Part shown: piece after piece, positions 17,666-26,171 of the stretch | Layout: each line of letters begins with the position of its first letter | Numbering within the stretch: position 1 is the first letter of the stretch | DNA from: Paenibacillus allorhizosphaerae | Lineage (GTDB): Bacteria > Bacillota > Bacilli > Paenibacillales > NBRC-103111 | NCBI RefSeq assembly: GCF_910594985.1 | Contig: NZ_CAJVCE010000002.1 | Location: 62,001 to 126,000, forward strand | Length of the DNA stretch: 64,000 nt | Direction of reading: 5' to 3' | Notes under the pieces: generated by a model | Databases searched by the model: none | What the model was told of the DNA's origin: nothing | The model's input: only the letters and a program-made list of their open reading frames with translations | Program-made: the position numbers and the translations under genes

Positions 17666-18934
17666 TTGGAAAAGTTGGTGATCGAAGGTGGGAGACCTCT
17701 TACGGGAACCATCAGGATTCACGGCGCTAAAAATGCCGCGCTGCCCATTATGGCGGCAAGCATTATGGCGGAAGGTACAGTAAAGATTCAGAACGTGCCG
17801 AATCTTTCCGACATCCATGTCATGCTGGATATTCTGCGTGCACTGGGCTGTGAAGCCGGGCACACAGGCGATACAGTAACCGTAAACACGACAGGAGTAC
17901 ATGAATTCCATATTCCTGAAAGCTTGATGAGCCAGATGCGCTCGTCGATCTTCCTGATGGGTCCGCTGCTTAGCCGTCTGGGTCGGGTAGAGCTGTATCA
18001 ACCGGGCGGATGCGCAATCGGCGAAAGAAAGATCGACTTGCATCTTCAAGGTCTTGCGGCGATGGGCGCAGTCATTGAAGAAACCGGCAATAAAGTCGTA
18101 TGTACGGCGGAAGAGCTTCGAGGCGCCGAAATCATGCTCGACTATCCGAGTGTAGGCGCTACGGAAAATATTATGATGGCGGCGGTCATGGCCAAAGGCA
18201 TGACAACGATCACGGGTGCGGCCCGGGAGCCGGAAATTCAGGATTTGCAAAATTTTCTGAATACGATGGGCGCCAAAATAATCGGGGCGGGAACGGATAC
18301 GATTACAATCGAAGGCGTTTCCGAGTTAACCCCTTGTACTTATCGGATTATACCCGACCGGATCGTCGCTGGCACGCTGATGATTGCCACTGCGGTCACA
18401 AGAGGCAACGTTACGCTGGAACAAATATCTCCTGCACACCTGACCTCGGCGATTCACGTCTTGAAAAGGGCGGGTGTTCAAATTACGATTCACGGTGATA
18501 TAATGAACGTATGCGCCTTGGCGAGGCCGAAGTCAATCGAGCGGATCGTTACCTCGCCGTACCCGTCGTTTCCGACGGATTTGCAATCGCAGATTATGGT
18601 GCTGTTCAGTTTGGCTGACGGACTCAGCGTTGTAAAAGAAACGGTATTTGAAGGCAGATTCAGACATGTGGATGAACTTTCGCGAATGGGCGCGGATATT
18701 CGGGTCGATTTGAACTCGGCGTTTATACGAGGCGTGCCGAGGCTGTACGGCGCTACAGTGGAAGCTACCGATTTGCGGGCGGGAGCCGCGCTCGTGATTG
18801 CCGGTCTGGCAGCGCAAGGCACGACGGTGATCGAACAAATTCATCATATTGACCGGGGTTACGAGCAGATCGAGCGGATGCTCGGACGACTTGGAGCCGC
18901 AATTCAGCGAACTTCCCCGGTAAAGACGGAATAA
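17666..18934 (+). CDS. murA: UDP-N-acetylglucosamine 1-carboxyvinyltransferase
   Basis: 422 residues from TTG 17666, with GGAGGTG upstream. First committed step of peptidoglycan synthesis and the fosfomycin target. The catalytic cysteine is present: C116 in the loop PGGCAIGERKIDLHLQG, so the enzyme should be fosfomycin-sensitive by this criterion. Also HGAKNAALPIMAA near the N-terminus, and RAGAALVIAGLAAQG and IDRGYEQIERMLGRLGA at the C-terminus. In B. subtilis murA lies outside the dcw cluster; here it sits between murB and divIB. Confidence 0.97.
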   Translation: MEKLVIEGGRPLTGTIRIHGAKNAALPIMAASIMAEGTVKIQNVPNLSDIHVMLDILRALGCEAGHTGDTVTVNTTGVHEFHIPESLMSQMRSSIFLMGPLLSRLGRVELYQPGGCAIGERKIDLHLQGLAAMGAVIEETGNKVVCTAEELRGAEIMLDYPSVGATENIMMAAVMAKGMTTITGAAREPEIQDLQNFLNTMGAKIIGAGTDTITIEGVSELTPCTYRIIPDRIVAGTLMIATAVTRGNVTLEQISPAHLTSAIHVLKRAGVQITIHGDIMNVCALARPKSIERIVTSPYPSFPTDLQSQIMVLFSLADGLSVVKETVFEGRFRHVDELSRMGADIRVDLNSAFIRGVPRLYGATVEATDLRAGAALVIAGLAAQGTTVIEQIHHIDRGYEQIERMLGRLGAAIQRTSPVKTE

Positions 18935-19097
18935 GCACTCATTTATCCTTATGCTAGCTGCCGCTGAAATATCCCTTTTCCACGTTGCAACCGTTACTGC
19001 GCAAATACCGCAGTCGGTTGTCCGGAAAGGGATACTAAGCGGTTTACATATTTTTGGGTACCGGAATGCCGTGCCCTATATTTCAGGAGGACAATCC

Positions 19098-20009
19098 ATG
19101 CCAGCGGAACGGTTACCGGTCATTAAAAATCCAAGCCCGAAAAGACGAGGACGCAGCAGCAAGAAGCTGCTTCTTTTCCTGTTTGTGTTTTTCATTACCT
19201 TGCTGCTGGTATTGTTTTTTCAATCGTCTTTGAGCAAAATCACGGTGATCGAGATCCAGGGTCAGGAACTCGTATCGCCGGACGAAATCGGACAAGCCGC
19301 CGCAGTCAAGCCGGGAGACCATTTTTTTTCCGTCTCCACCAGCCGGATCGAAGATCAGGTTAAGGCGCTGCGCATGGTCGAATCCGTCGATGCATCGAAG
19401 CATTTTCCGGGAAAAATCGTAATCGAAGTCAAAGAATATGCGAAAGTCGCCTACCAAATCAGCGACGGCGGTCAAGTGGAAGCTTTGCTCGCCGATGCCA
19501 GCATCGTTCCAGTCAAAGTGCAGGGTGTTGCGCTCGATATGCCGATTTTATCCGGTTGGGCGAATGATGATCCGCTGAAAACGAAACTTTGTCTGGCTAT
19601 GTCGAAAGTGCCTTCATCGTATTTTTCCGATATTTCCGAAATCAAGCCGTTCCCCAGCGATTCGTTTCCAGACAGGATCAAAATGTACACGAGATCTTCG
19701 TTCGAGGTGCAAACTACGATCGGAAAGCTGCCCGAGAAAATCAAATATCTCGATTCTTACATCGCTTCTTTAAGAGAGAACAAGATTACCAGCGGCATTA
19801 TCAAGTTGCTCGAAGCGGATTCTCACATTCCGTTCGACGCGGAACCGCCTGCCAAAACGGGGGCAAGTGACGGCGGCGCGGCCGCTCCTCCGGCGTCAAA
19901 CAAAGATTCTGCCAAAACATCCCAAACGTCTGTTCAGAACAATGCGTCTTCCGCCGCGAATAGCGGGAAAGACGCGAAGCCGCCGTCAAAAGAAACGTCT
20001 CAAAATTAA
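19098..20009 (+). CDS. divIB: Cell division protein DivIB/FtsQ
   Basis: 303 residues from ATG 19098, which follows CAGGAGG by 7 nt; the reading frame stays open to 18951 but the extension has no ribosome-binding site. A short basic cytoplasmic segment (KNPSPKRRGRSSKK), one transmembrane helix (about 27-45), then a POTRA domain beginning SKITVIEIQGQELVSPDEIGQ (first residues ITVIEIQG) and a FtsQ-type beta domain. The last about 60 residues are a low-complexity Ala/Ser/Lys tail. Partner of FtsL and DivIC in the divisome. Position between murA and ftsA supports the call. Confidence 0.88.
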   Translation: MPAERLPVIKNPSPKRRGRSSKKLLLFLFVFFITLLLVLFFQSSLSKITVIEIQGQELVSPDEIGQAAAVKPGDHFFSVSTSRIEDQVKALRMVESVDASKHFPGKIVIEVKEYAKVAYQISDGGQVEALLADASIVPVKVQGVALDMPILSGWANDDPLKTKLCLAMSKVPSSYFSDISEIKPFPSDSFPDRIKMYTRSSFEVQTTIGKLPEKIKYLDSYIASLRENKITSGIIKLLEADSHIPFDAEPPAKTGASDGGAAAPPASNKDSAKTSQTSVQNNASSAANSGKDAKPPSKETSQN

Positions 20010-20139
20010 AAGAACCCCTCTACTCAATTATCCAAATAAATGATAGAATTGAAATTATGGGATATTTGGAGATTCTCTATGAATTGCCATCAAAAAGTTT
20101 ATAAAAAAAAAAGGGAATTCGTGAGCTGTGTGGAATTAA

Positions 20140-20190
20140 TACAGGAGGTTTGCTGACCAAGGCTCATATATTACACTTGTTACAGGAGGT
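20140..20190 (+). repeat. Duplicated Shine-Dalgarno block before ftsA
   Basis: TACAGGAGGT occurs exactly twice, at 20140-20149 and 20181-20190. The second copy, 8 nt before the TTG at 20199, is the ftsA ribosome-binding site. The first has no start codon at usable spacing (only a TTG 1 nt away). Confidence 0.7.
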
Positions 20191-20198
20191 GCCACGGG

Positions 20199-21452
20199 TT
20201 GAGCAGCAATGACATCATTGTTAGTTTGGACATCGGTACATCCAAAGTTCGTGCTATTATTGGGGAAGTCGTAAACGGCGCCATTAATATAATTGGAGTT
20301 GGATCTGCCGACTCCCAGGGAATTCGCAAGGGAGCCATTGTGGATATCGATCAAACGGTGCAGTCCATCCGAAGCGCGATCGATCACGCGGAAAGAATGG
20401 TAGGTATTCAAATTGCCGAAGTATACGTTGGTATTTCCGGCAATCATATCGCACTGCAGTCTAGCCATGGCGTTGTCGCCGTCTCGAACGAAGACCGGGA
20501 GATCGGGGACGACGACATTGAGCGTGTCATACAAGCGGCCAAAGTGATTCCATTAGCACCAGAACGGGAAATTATCGGAGTTGTACCGAATCAGTATGTG
20601 GTAGACGGAACGGATCAAATTCACGATCCGAGAAGCATGATCGGGGTAAGACTTGAAGTGGAAGCCACCATCGTCACAGGTACGAAGACGGCGATACATA
20701 ATTTGCTGCGTGTGGTGGAGAAATCGGGACTGAAGGTAGCCGGCCTTATTTTAATGTCGCTGGCTTCGGGTCACCTTGCCTTGTCCAAAGACGAGAAGGC
20801 AATCGGTACCGTGTTGGTGGATATCGGCGCAGGCGCCACGACGATTGCCGTTTTTGACGAAAATAATATGGTAGCCACCACAACCCTTCCGATCGGGGGA
20901 GAGTACATTACGAACGACATTGCATACGGCTTAAGGACGCAAGCCGACGTGGCCGAGAAGATCAAGCTCAAGTTCGGCTGTGCTATCGTCGAGCATGCAG
21001 CCGCTGATCAGGTGTTCAAAGTGAACCGGATCGGCAGCAATGTCGACAAGGAGTTTTCCCAGGTCGATCTGGCAAATATTGTCGAACCCCGGGTTCAGGA
21101 AATATTTCACTTGATTCGGCTCGAAGTGCAGCGTCTAGGCTTTACGGAACTGCCTGGCGGCTACGTGCTGACCGGCGGAACCGTTTCGATGCCGGGCATG
21201 CTCGCCATCGCGCAAGCGGAGCTGGCCTCGTCCGTACGCATCGCGGTACCGGATTATATTGGTGTGCGAGATCCCGCTTTTACAGGCGGCGTAGGTATCA
21301 TTCAATATGCTTCGAAATATTTGCGCAGCTCCAAGAGTGGATCTTCCGTGAAGAAAACGGCAAGCCCTGTGAACAAAAAGGCGTCCTTCAGTCAAGAGCA
21401 AAAGCCCTCGGCTATGGAACGATTCAAAAATTGGTTAAGCGAATTCATTTAA
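20199..21452 (+). CDS. ftsA: Cell division protein FtsA
   Basis: 417 residues from TTG 20199, 8 nt after AGGAGGT. Actin-like ATPase that tethers FtsZ to the membrane. Actin fold landmarks: phosphate-1 loop VSLDIGTSKVRAIIGE, the 1C domain QIAEVYVGISGNHI, phosphate-2 VLVDIGAGATTIAVF, and the adenosine motif GYVLTGGTVSMPG. The C-terminal amphipathic membrane helix is visible as MERFKNWLSEFI. ftsZ begins 50 nt downstream. Confidence 0.97.
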   Translation: MSSNDIIVSLDIGTSKVRAIIGEVVNGAINIIGVGSADSQGIRKGAIVDIDQTVQSIRSAIDHAERMVGIQIAEVYVGISGNHIALQSSHGVVAVSNEDREIGDDDIERVIQAAKVIPLAPEREIIGVVPNQYVVDGTDQIHDPRSMIGVRLEVEATIVTGTKTAIHNLLRVVEKSGLKVAGLILMSLASGHLALSKDEKAIGTVLVDIGAGATTIAVFDENNMVATTTLPIGGEYITNDIAYGLRTQADVAEKIKLKFGCAIVEHAAADQVFKVNRIGSNVDKEFSQVDLANIVEPRVQEIFHLIRLEVQRLGFTELPGGYVLTGGTVSMPGMLAIAQAELASSVRIAVPDYIGVRDPAFTGGVGIIQYASKYLRSSKSGSSVKKTASPVNKKASFSQEQKPSAMERFKNWLSEFI

Positions 21453-21502
21453 GAACAGTCAGGCTGCTTTAGGCATAGCCGAATGAGGGGGAAGACGCTC
21501 AA

Positions 21503-22645
21503 ATGTTTGAAATCGATATGGACATGGACCATTTAGCGAGAATAAAAGTCATCGGCGTTGGCGGGGGCGGAAGCAATGCAGTCAACCGGATGATCGATAA
21601 TGGCGTGAAAGGCGTGGAGTTCATCACGGTGAACACCGACGCCCAAGCGCTGCATTACGCCAAGTCGGAGCTTAAGCTGCAGATCGGCGACAAAATGACG
21701 CGCGGTCTCGGTGCCGGAGCCAATCCGGAGGTAGGCAAGAAAGCGGCGGAAGAATCCCGCGACCTTATTGTGAACACACTCAAAGGCTCCGATATGGTTT
21801 TCGTTACGGCCGGCATGGGCGGTGGTACGGGAACGGGAGCTGCCCCGGTCATCGCGGAAATCGCCAAAGAATGCGGCGCATTGACGGTTGGGGTTGTAAC
21901 CCGTCCGTTTACGTTCGAAGGCCGCAAGCGTCAAATGCAGGCCGAACAGGGGATTGCGGCGCTCAAGGAAAAAGTGGACACGCTGATCGTTATTCCTAAC
22001 GACCGATTACTGGAAATCGTCGACAAGAAAACGCCGATGCTGGAAGCGTTCCGCGAAGCGGATAACGTGCTGCGTCAAGGCGTTCAAGGCATTTCCGACC
22101 TTATTGCCGTACCGGGTCTGATTAACCTCGACTTCGCGGACGTCAAGACGATCATGACCGAGCGCGGATCGGCACTGATGGGTATCGGTATCGCTACCGG
22201 AGAGAATCGTGCGGCCGAGGCTGCCAAAAAAGCGATTTCGTCCCCGCTGTTAGAGACGTCCATCGACGGGGCGCGCGGCGTATTGATGAACATTACAGGC
22301 GGTATTAACCTGTCGCTATATGAAGTGAACGAAGCGGCTGACATCGTAGCATCCGCTTGCGATCTCGAAGTGAATATGATCTTCGGTGCGGTCATTGATG
22401 AAACGCTGAAAGACGAGATCCAAGTAACCGTCATTGCTACGGGCTTCGAATATAAAGCGGCACCGCAACCGAGTATGCGCAAGCCAGGAGGCACCGGCGC
22501 TCCTGCGAATGCTACGCACCCGCAGAACGATTCGTCCGACTCGCGATTGAACAGTCTCCGTCCTTTCGGCGGACAAAACGCGAATGATCAGCTCGACATT
22601 CCGGCGTTCTTGCGCAATCGCAACCGCAACGGTTTCGACAAGTAA
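21503..22645 (+). CDS. ftsZ: Cell division protein FtsZ
   Basis: 380 residues. Tubulin-like GTPase forming the Z ring. GTP-binding signature GGGTGTG at 106-112, N-terminal [19 protein letters not shown]7 synergy loop [12 protein letters not shown], an unstructured linker rich in Asn/Ala/Pro, and the conserved C-terminal peptide [12 protein letters not shown] that binds FtsA and SepF, both encoded in this window. A strong terminator follows and ends the dcw cluster. Confidence 0.98.
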   Translation: MFEIDMDMDHLARIKVIGVGGGGSNAVNRMIDNGVKGVEFITVNTDAQALHYAKSELKLQIGDKMTRGLGAGANPEVGKKAAEESRDLIVNTLKGSDMVFVTAGMGGGTGTGAAPVIAEIAKECGALTVGVVTRPFTFEGRKRQMQAEQGIAALKEKVDTLIVIPNDRLLEIVDKKTPMLEAFREADNVLRQGVQGISDLIAVPGLINLDFADVKTIMTERGSALMGIGIATGENRAAEAAKKAISSPLLETSIDGARGVLMNITGGINLSLYEVNEAADIVASACDLEVNMIFGAVIDETLKDEIQVTVIATGFEYKAAPQPSMRKPGGTGAPANATHPQNDSSDSRLNSLRPFGGQNANDQLDIPAFLRNRNRNGFDK

Positions 22646-22665
22646 TACGAATACGTTCATAAGGC

Positions 22666-22702
22666 AAAGCCGTCTCCTTTATCTCAAGGGAGGCGGCTTT
22701 TT
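22666..22702 (+). terminator. Rho-independent terminator after ftsZ
   Basis: AAAGCCGTCTCCTTT pairs with AAGGGAGGCGGCTTT around ATCTC, followed by a T-rich tract. End of the dcw transcript. Confidence 0.85.
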
Positions 22703-22809
22703 CCTTTTCTACCCACTCTCACCGGTGGGAGGAAATTTTTTTTTTGATCCGCCAGAGTGCGGAGAGCAGGGCATGCGCCGGAGAGTTTACGTGTCCCCCA
22801 CCTCCCCCA

Positions 22810-22876
22810 TCCGACAAAAAAAGTCTCTTGCAATCGGCAAGTTTAGACAGACTTTGGAATATAATTGCTTTATACT
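22810..22876 (+). promoter_or_regulatory. Probable Spo0A-activated promoter of spoIIGA-sigE
   Basis: TAGACA (22844-22849) and TATACT (22871-22876) are separated by 21 nt, an over-long spacing. The B. subtilis spoIIG promoter also has an over-long spacer and needs Spo0A (recalled). A 0A-box match (TCCGACA at 22810-22816; 6 of 7 against TTCGACA, the complement of TGTCGAA) lies about 28 nt upstream of the -35. A TATAAT at 22860 has no good -35. Confidence 0.55.
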
Positions 22877-22923
22877 TGTCTCATTCAAGCCGAGCGACTT
22901 AAGAGAGGCGGGTGGAACGGAAA

Positions 22924-23823
22924 ATGATCGTCTATATCGATATCATTTTCCTGTTCAACGTGCTGATCGACGGGATGCTGCTGTGGACGACCGCCTGGTC
23001 GCGAAAAATCCGTTATCGCTACTGGCGGCTTGCTTTATCCGCTATTCTCGGCGGCAGCTACGCCGTATTTCTTTTTTTTCCGCCGCTGTCCTTTTTGTAC
23101 ACGTTTGCCGTCAAATTTTTGCTTTCGTTGCTCATGCTATTGATGGCGTTCGGTTACGGAGGACTGCAGCATTTTATACGGAATTTAGGCGTGTTTTACC
23201 TCATTAATTTCATTGCGGCCGGCAGCGTCTTGAGCATTGCCTATTTTTGGCAGACGTCCGGTGAAGTCGTAAGCGGCATATTGTTCAGCCGGAATATGAA
23301 GGTGACGCTGCCGATGCTAGTATTCTCCATCCCTTTTGCGGTGTGGGTATACCGACAGGTCATATCCGGGCTGAAGCGCAAGCAGGAGTTGTCGGCTTTT
23401 ACGGCAAAAGTGGACGTGCATATCGACGCCTTCGCTTCGAGCTGTGTCGGCTTGATCGATACCGGCAATCAGCTGTACGATCCGTTGACGCGAACGCCGG
23501 TCATGGTAATGGAAGCCGGCCAGTGGGGGGAACACATCCCGGAAGCATGGATGGACAAAATACGCCGTTCCGAGGTGGATCAGCTTGTGTCCGCGATCGG
23601 TACGGAACCTTTTATATGGCAGGACCGGCTGAGGCTGGTTCCTTATCGGGGGGTGAACCGGAGTACGCAATTTATGCTGGCGATCAAACCGGATCGAGTC
23701 GTCATCACGACGGACGGCAAGCAGATCGAATCGAGCAGAGTGCTGATCGGGCTCGACGGCGGCCGGCTTAGTTCCGATAACGCTTACCAGGCAATTATTC
23801 ATCCGTCATTGCTGCAATTGTAA
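22924..23823 (+). CDS. spoIIGA: Sigma-E processing protease SpoIIGA
   Basis: 299 residues from ATG 22924; an in-frame GTG at 22912 is only 3 nt after AAGAGAGG and is less likely. N-terminal half has about five transmembrane helices (starting MIVYIDIIFLFNVLIDGMLLW). The C-terminal half is a pepsin-like aspartic protease domain with the catalytic motif GLIDTGNQLYDPLT. Made in the forespore-facing septal membrane of the mother cell, it removes the pro-sequence of sigma-E, encoded next. The pair is adjacent in all endospore formers I know of. Confidence 0.95.
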   Translation: MIVYIDIIFLFNVLIDGMLLWTTAWSRKIRYRYWRLALSAILGGSYAVFLFFPPLSFLYTFAVKFLLSLLMLLMAFGYGGLQHFIRNLGVFYLINFIAAGSVLSIAYFWQTSGEVVSGILFSRNMKVTLPMLVFSIPFAVWVYRQVISGLKRKQELSAFTAKVDVHIDAFASSCVGLIDTGNQLYDPLTRTPVMVMEAGQWGEHIPEAWMDKIRRSEVDQLVSAIGTEPFIWQDRLRLVPYRGVNRSTQFMLAIKPDRVVITTDGKQIESSRVLIGLDGGRLSSDNAYQAIIHPSLLQL

Positions 23824-23899
23824 ATAGGGTCTGTCGGCTTAATGTTTACGGACAGGCGATACAGCATAAATCTCATTCGTGAACGGGAGGATGCTTAAC

Positions 23900-24622
23900 A
23901 TGCTAGTGAAATGGAAGCTCATCATGCAAATTTATTATTTCCGTCTTTTGCTGCTGCTCGGGCTCAAAGGAGAAGAGATTTATTACATCGGAGGAAGCGA
24001 AGCGCTGCCGCCCCCGCTCACCCGCGAAGAGGAAGAATATTTGCTGGAGAAGCTTCCGTCGGGGGATGCGGCGATCCGCGGAATTTTGATCGAGCGCAAC
24101 TTGCGTCTGGTTGTCTATATCGCCCGCAAATTTGAGAATACCGGAATCAACATTGAGGATCTCGTATCGATCGGTGCGATCGGACTCATTAAAGCGGTGA
24201 ATACGTTTGACCCGGAGAAAAAGATCAAGCTGGCGACCTATGCATCGCGCTGCATTGAAAACGAGATTCTCATGTATTTGCGCCGCAACAGCAAAATCCG
24301 CACGGAAGTCTCGTTTGACGAACCGCTCAATATCGATTGGGACGGAAACGAGCTGCTGCTCTCCGATGTGCTCGGTACGGAAAACGATACGATCTACCGC
24401 AATATCGAGGAACAGGTGGACCGGAAGCTGCTGCACAAGGCGCTGGATAAGCTGTCCGAGCGGGAGCGGATCATCATGGAGCTGCGATTCGGACTTCAGG
24501 ACGGCGAAGAGAAGACGCAGAAAGATGTCGCCGATATGCTCGGTATTTCACAATCGTACATATCCCGGCTGGAAAAGCGGATCATTAAACGGCTTCGCAA
24601 GGAATTCAACAAAATGGTGTGA
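23900..24622 (+). CDS. sigE: RNA polymerase sporulation sigma factor sigma-E
   Basis: 240 residues from ATG 23900, 9 nt after GGGAGG; in-frame ATG 23891 and GTG 23879 are too close to or ahead of that site. First mother-cell-specific sigma factor. A hydrophobic amphipathic pro-sequence (about residues 1-27, ending EEIYYIGG) is the part SpoIIGA cuts. Region 2 is [20 protein letters not shown] and [20 protein letters not shown]; region 4 ends [20 protein letters not shown]. Near-identical to B. subtilis sigma-E by memory. Confidence 0.98.
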   Translation: MLVKWKLIMQIYYFRLLLLLGLKGEEIYYIGGSEALPPPLTREEEEYLLEKLPSGDAAIRGILIERNLRLVVYIARKFENTGINIEDLVSIGAIGLIKAVNTFDPEKKIKLATYASRCIENEILMYLRRNSKIRTEVSFDEPLNIDWDGNELLLSDVLGTENDTIYRNIEEQVDRKLLHKALDKLSERERIIMELRFGLQDGEEKTQKDVADMLGISQSYISRLEKRIIKRLRKEFNKMV

Positions 24623-24661
24623 ATGGAAATAAATCTTTTTTTATGTCGAATGAAAGCGAAA

Positions 24662-24696
24662 CCGGGCTTGTCCAGACTGGATTTAGCCCGTTTTTG
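24662..24696 (+). terminator. Rho-independent terminator between sigE and sigG
   Basis: CGGGCT/AGCCCG stem with an inner TCCA/TGGA pair, followed by TTTTT. It separates mother-cell sigE from forespore sigG transcription. Confidence 0.75.
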
Positions 24697-24732
24697 ACGT
24701 CGTTTGGCGTCGGAACCGTTCCGTCTGGGTGC

Positions 24733-24761
24733 GCATAAAAAAACGTTCCGAGGAGATAATT
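24733..24761 (+). promoter_or_regulatory. Probable sigma-F promoter of sigG
   Basis: GCATA (24733-24737) and GGAGATAATT (24752-24761), 14 nt apart. The -10 fits the sigma-F pattern GGNRANAMTW at every position and the -35 fits GYATA. sigG is a known sigma-F target. It lies just after the sigE terminator and 33 nt before the sigG start. Confidence 0.6.
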
Positions 24762-24794
24762 AACAGTAATGTTTCTCCTTGGGAGGTAATCACG

Positions 24795-25577
24795 GTGACC
24801 CGAAACAAAGTCGAAATATGCGGCGTCGATACGGCAAAGCTACCGGTTTTGACCAATGCGGAAATGCGTGAACTGTTCGTTGATCTGCAAACGAAGAATG
24901 AGCGATCTGCAAGAGAGAAATTAGTCAACGGCAACCTCAGGCTCGTCCTGAGCGTTATTCAGCGGTTCAATAACCGCGGGGAATTTGTCGACGATCTGTT
25001 TCAAGTCGGATGTATCGGGCTGATGAAAGCCATAGATAATTTTGATTTAGGTCAAAATGTAAAGTTCTCTACGTACGCCGTACCGATGATTATCGGAGAA
25101 ATCCGCCGATACTTGCGCGACAACAATCCGATTCGCGTCTCCCGCTCGCTTCGCGATATCGCCTACAAGGCGCTGCAGGTGCGGGATCAACTGACGAACC
25201 AGAACTCGCGCGAACCGACAATTTATGAAATTTCCGAAGCGCTGAACGTCCCCAAAGAAGACGTCGTCTTCGCACTCGATGCGATTCAGGACCCGGTCTC
25301 GCTCTTCGAGCCGATTTATCATGACGGCGGCGATCCAATCTACGTGATGGATCAAATCAGCGACGATCGCAACAAAGACGTTTCGTGGATCGAGGGCATT
25401 GCGCTTCGCGAGGCGATGCGCAAGCTGAACGACCGGGAGAAAATGATATTATCGATGCGCTTTTTTGACGGGAAAACGCAAATGGAAGTCGCGGATGAAA
25501 TCGGCATTTCGCAAGCGCAAGTATCCCGGCTGGAGAAGTCGGCGATCTCCCAAATGCAAAAGCATGTCAAAAATTAA
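24795..25577 (+). CDS. sigG: RNA polymerase sporulation sigma factor sigma-G
   Basis: 260 residues from GTG 24795, 8 nt after GGGAGG; the frame is open to 24729 but the extension is not conserved. Late forespore sigma factor. N-terminal VTRNKVEICGVDTAKLPVL matches B. subtilis sigma-G (recalled) closely; region 2 has NGNLRLVLSVIQRF and KFSTYAVPMIIGEIRRYLRD; region 4 has GISQAQVSRLEKSAISQM. Followed by a terminator. Confidence 0.98.
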   Translation: MTRNKVEICGVDTAKLPVLTNAEMRELFVDLQTKNERSAREKLVNGNLRLVLSVIQRFNNRGEFVDDLFQVGCIGLMKAIDNFDLGQNVKFSTYAVPMIIGEIRRYLRDNNPIRVSRSLRDIAYKALQVRDQLTNQNSREPTIYEISEALNVPKEDVVFALDAIQDPVSLFEPIYHDGGDPIYVMDQISDDRNKDVSWIEGIALREAMRKLNDREKMILSMRFFDGKTQMEVADEIGISQAQVSRLEKSAISQMQKHVKN

Positions 25578-25611
25578 GCCCCGAATAACGGGCAACTGGT
25601 GCGATGAAAAC

Positions 25612-25645
25612 GGCCTGAACCGCGTGAAGCGGGGCAGGTCTTTTT
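25612..25645 (+). terminator. Rho-independent terminator after sigG
   Basis: GGCCTGAACCGC pairs with GCGGGGCAGGTC (AA/GG internal mismatch), followed by TTTTT. Confidence 0.75.
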
Positions 25646-25675
25646 AAATCGTGCGAAAGTTTCTTCCGCTGCATG

Positions 25676-25703
25676 GACATTTTGCTGGGCTCCCACATAT
25701 AGT
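25676..25703 (+). promoter_or_regulatory. Candidate sigma-E promoter of ylmC
   Basis: GACATTT (25676-25682), 13-nt spacer, CATATAGT (25696-25703). This resembles the sigma-E pattern (KMATATT / CATACAMT). Weak on its own; supported by the known sporulation role of the family. Confidence 0.35.
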
Positions 25704-25760
25704 ATAAAAAAGGGCGCCGACAGGAAAGCCCAATCCATGAGAATACGTGGTGGTTGCAGC

Positions 25761-26063
25761 GTGAAAATATCGGATTTTCAAACCAAAGACGTGATCAACA
25801 TCGTGGACGGAAAAAAGCTCGGGCAAGTGAGCGATCTGGAGCTTGATCTGCGGGGCGGCCGGATCGAAGCGATCGTCGTGCCGAATTCAACCCGTTTCTT
25901 CGGCCTGTTCGGAGGAACGACCGAGGTGGTCATTCCTTGGAAAAATATCGTCAAAATCGGAATGGACGTCGTCCTTGTCAAACTGGACGATTTGCGAACG
26001 TATCGTCCGCAAGATGAAACCGACCCGTCCTATGAATACAACAACCGGCCTTATCGCGCTTAA
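25761..26063 (+). CDS. ylmC: YlmC/YmxH family PRC-barrel sporulation protein
   Basis: 100 residues from GTG 25761 (VKISDFQTKDVINIVDGKKLG, matching the family N-terminus); an ATG at 25737 would add eight residues. One PRC-barrel domain fills the protein (GQVSDLELDLRGGRIEAIVVP, then EVVIPWKNIVKIGMDVVLV). Function is unknown; members are sporulation-associated. In B. subtilis ylmA lies between sigG and ylmC; here it is absent. Confidence 0.85.
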   Translation: MKISDFQTKDVINIVDGKKLGQVSDLELDLRGGRIEAIVVPNSTRFFGLFGGTTEVVIPWKNIVKIGMDVVLVKLDDLRTYRPQDETDPSYEYNNRPYRA

Positions 26064-26085
26064 GCGACAGGCGGGCGGGAACAAC

Positions 26086-26124
26086 GAAGAGCAGCCGGTG
26101 ACGAACGCGGATGCTCTTTTTTTT
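26086..26124 (+). terminator. Rho-independent terminator after ylmC
   Basis: AAGAGCA (26087-26093) pairs with TGCTCTT (26112-26118), followed by a run of T to 26124. The loop is long (18 nt), so it may be of moderate strength. Confidence 0.6.
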
Positions 26125-26171
26125 CGCTTGGTGTATACTTAAAGGAATATGCCGGGAGGGGAGTGCAAACC

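Noticed and set aside
18951-19097. N-terminal extension of DivIB
   Set aside because: No ribosome-binding site at 18951, and ATG 19098 has an ideal AGGAGG with the expected basic N-terminus and transmembrane helix.
20150-20212. Leader peptide starting at TTG 20150 and overlapping ftsA
   Set aside because: The Shine-Dalgarno is only 1 nt from the TTG, too close for efficient initiation.
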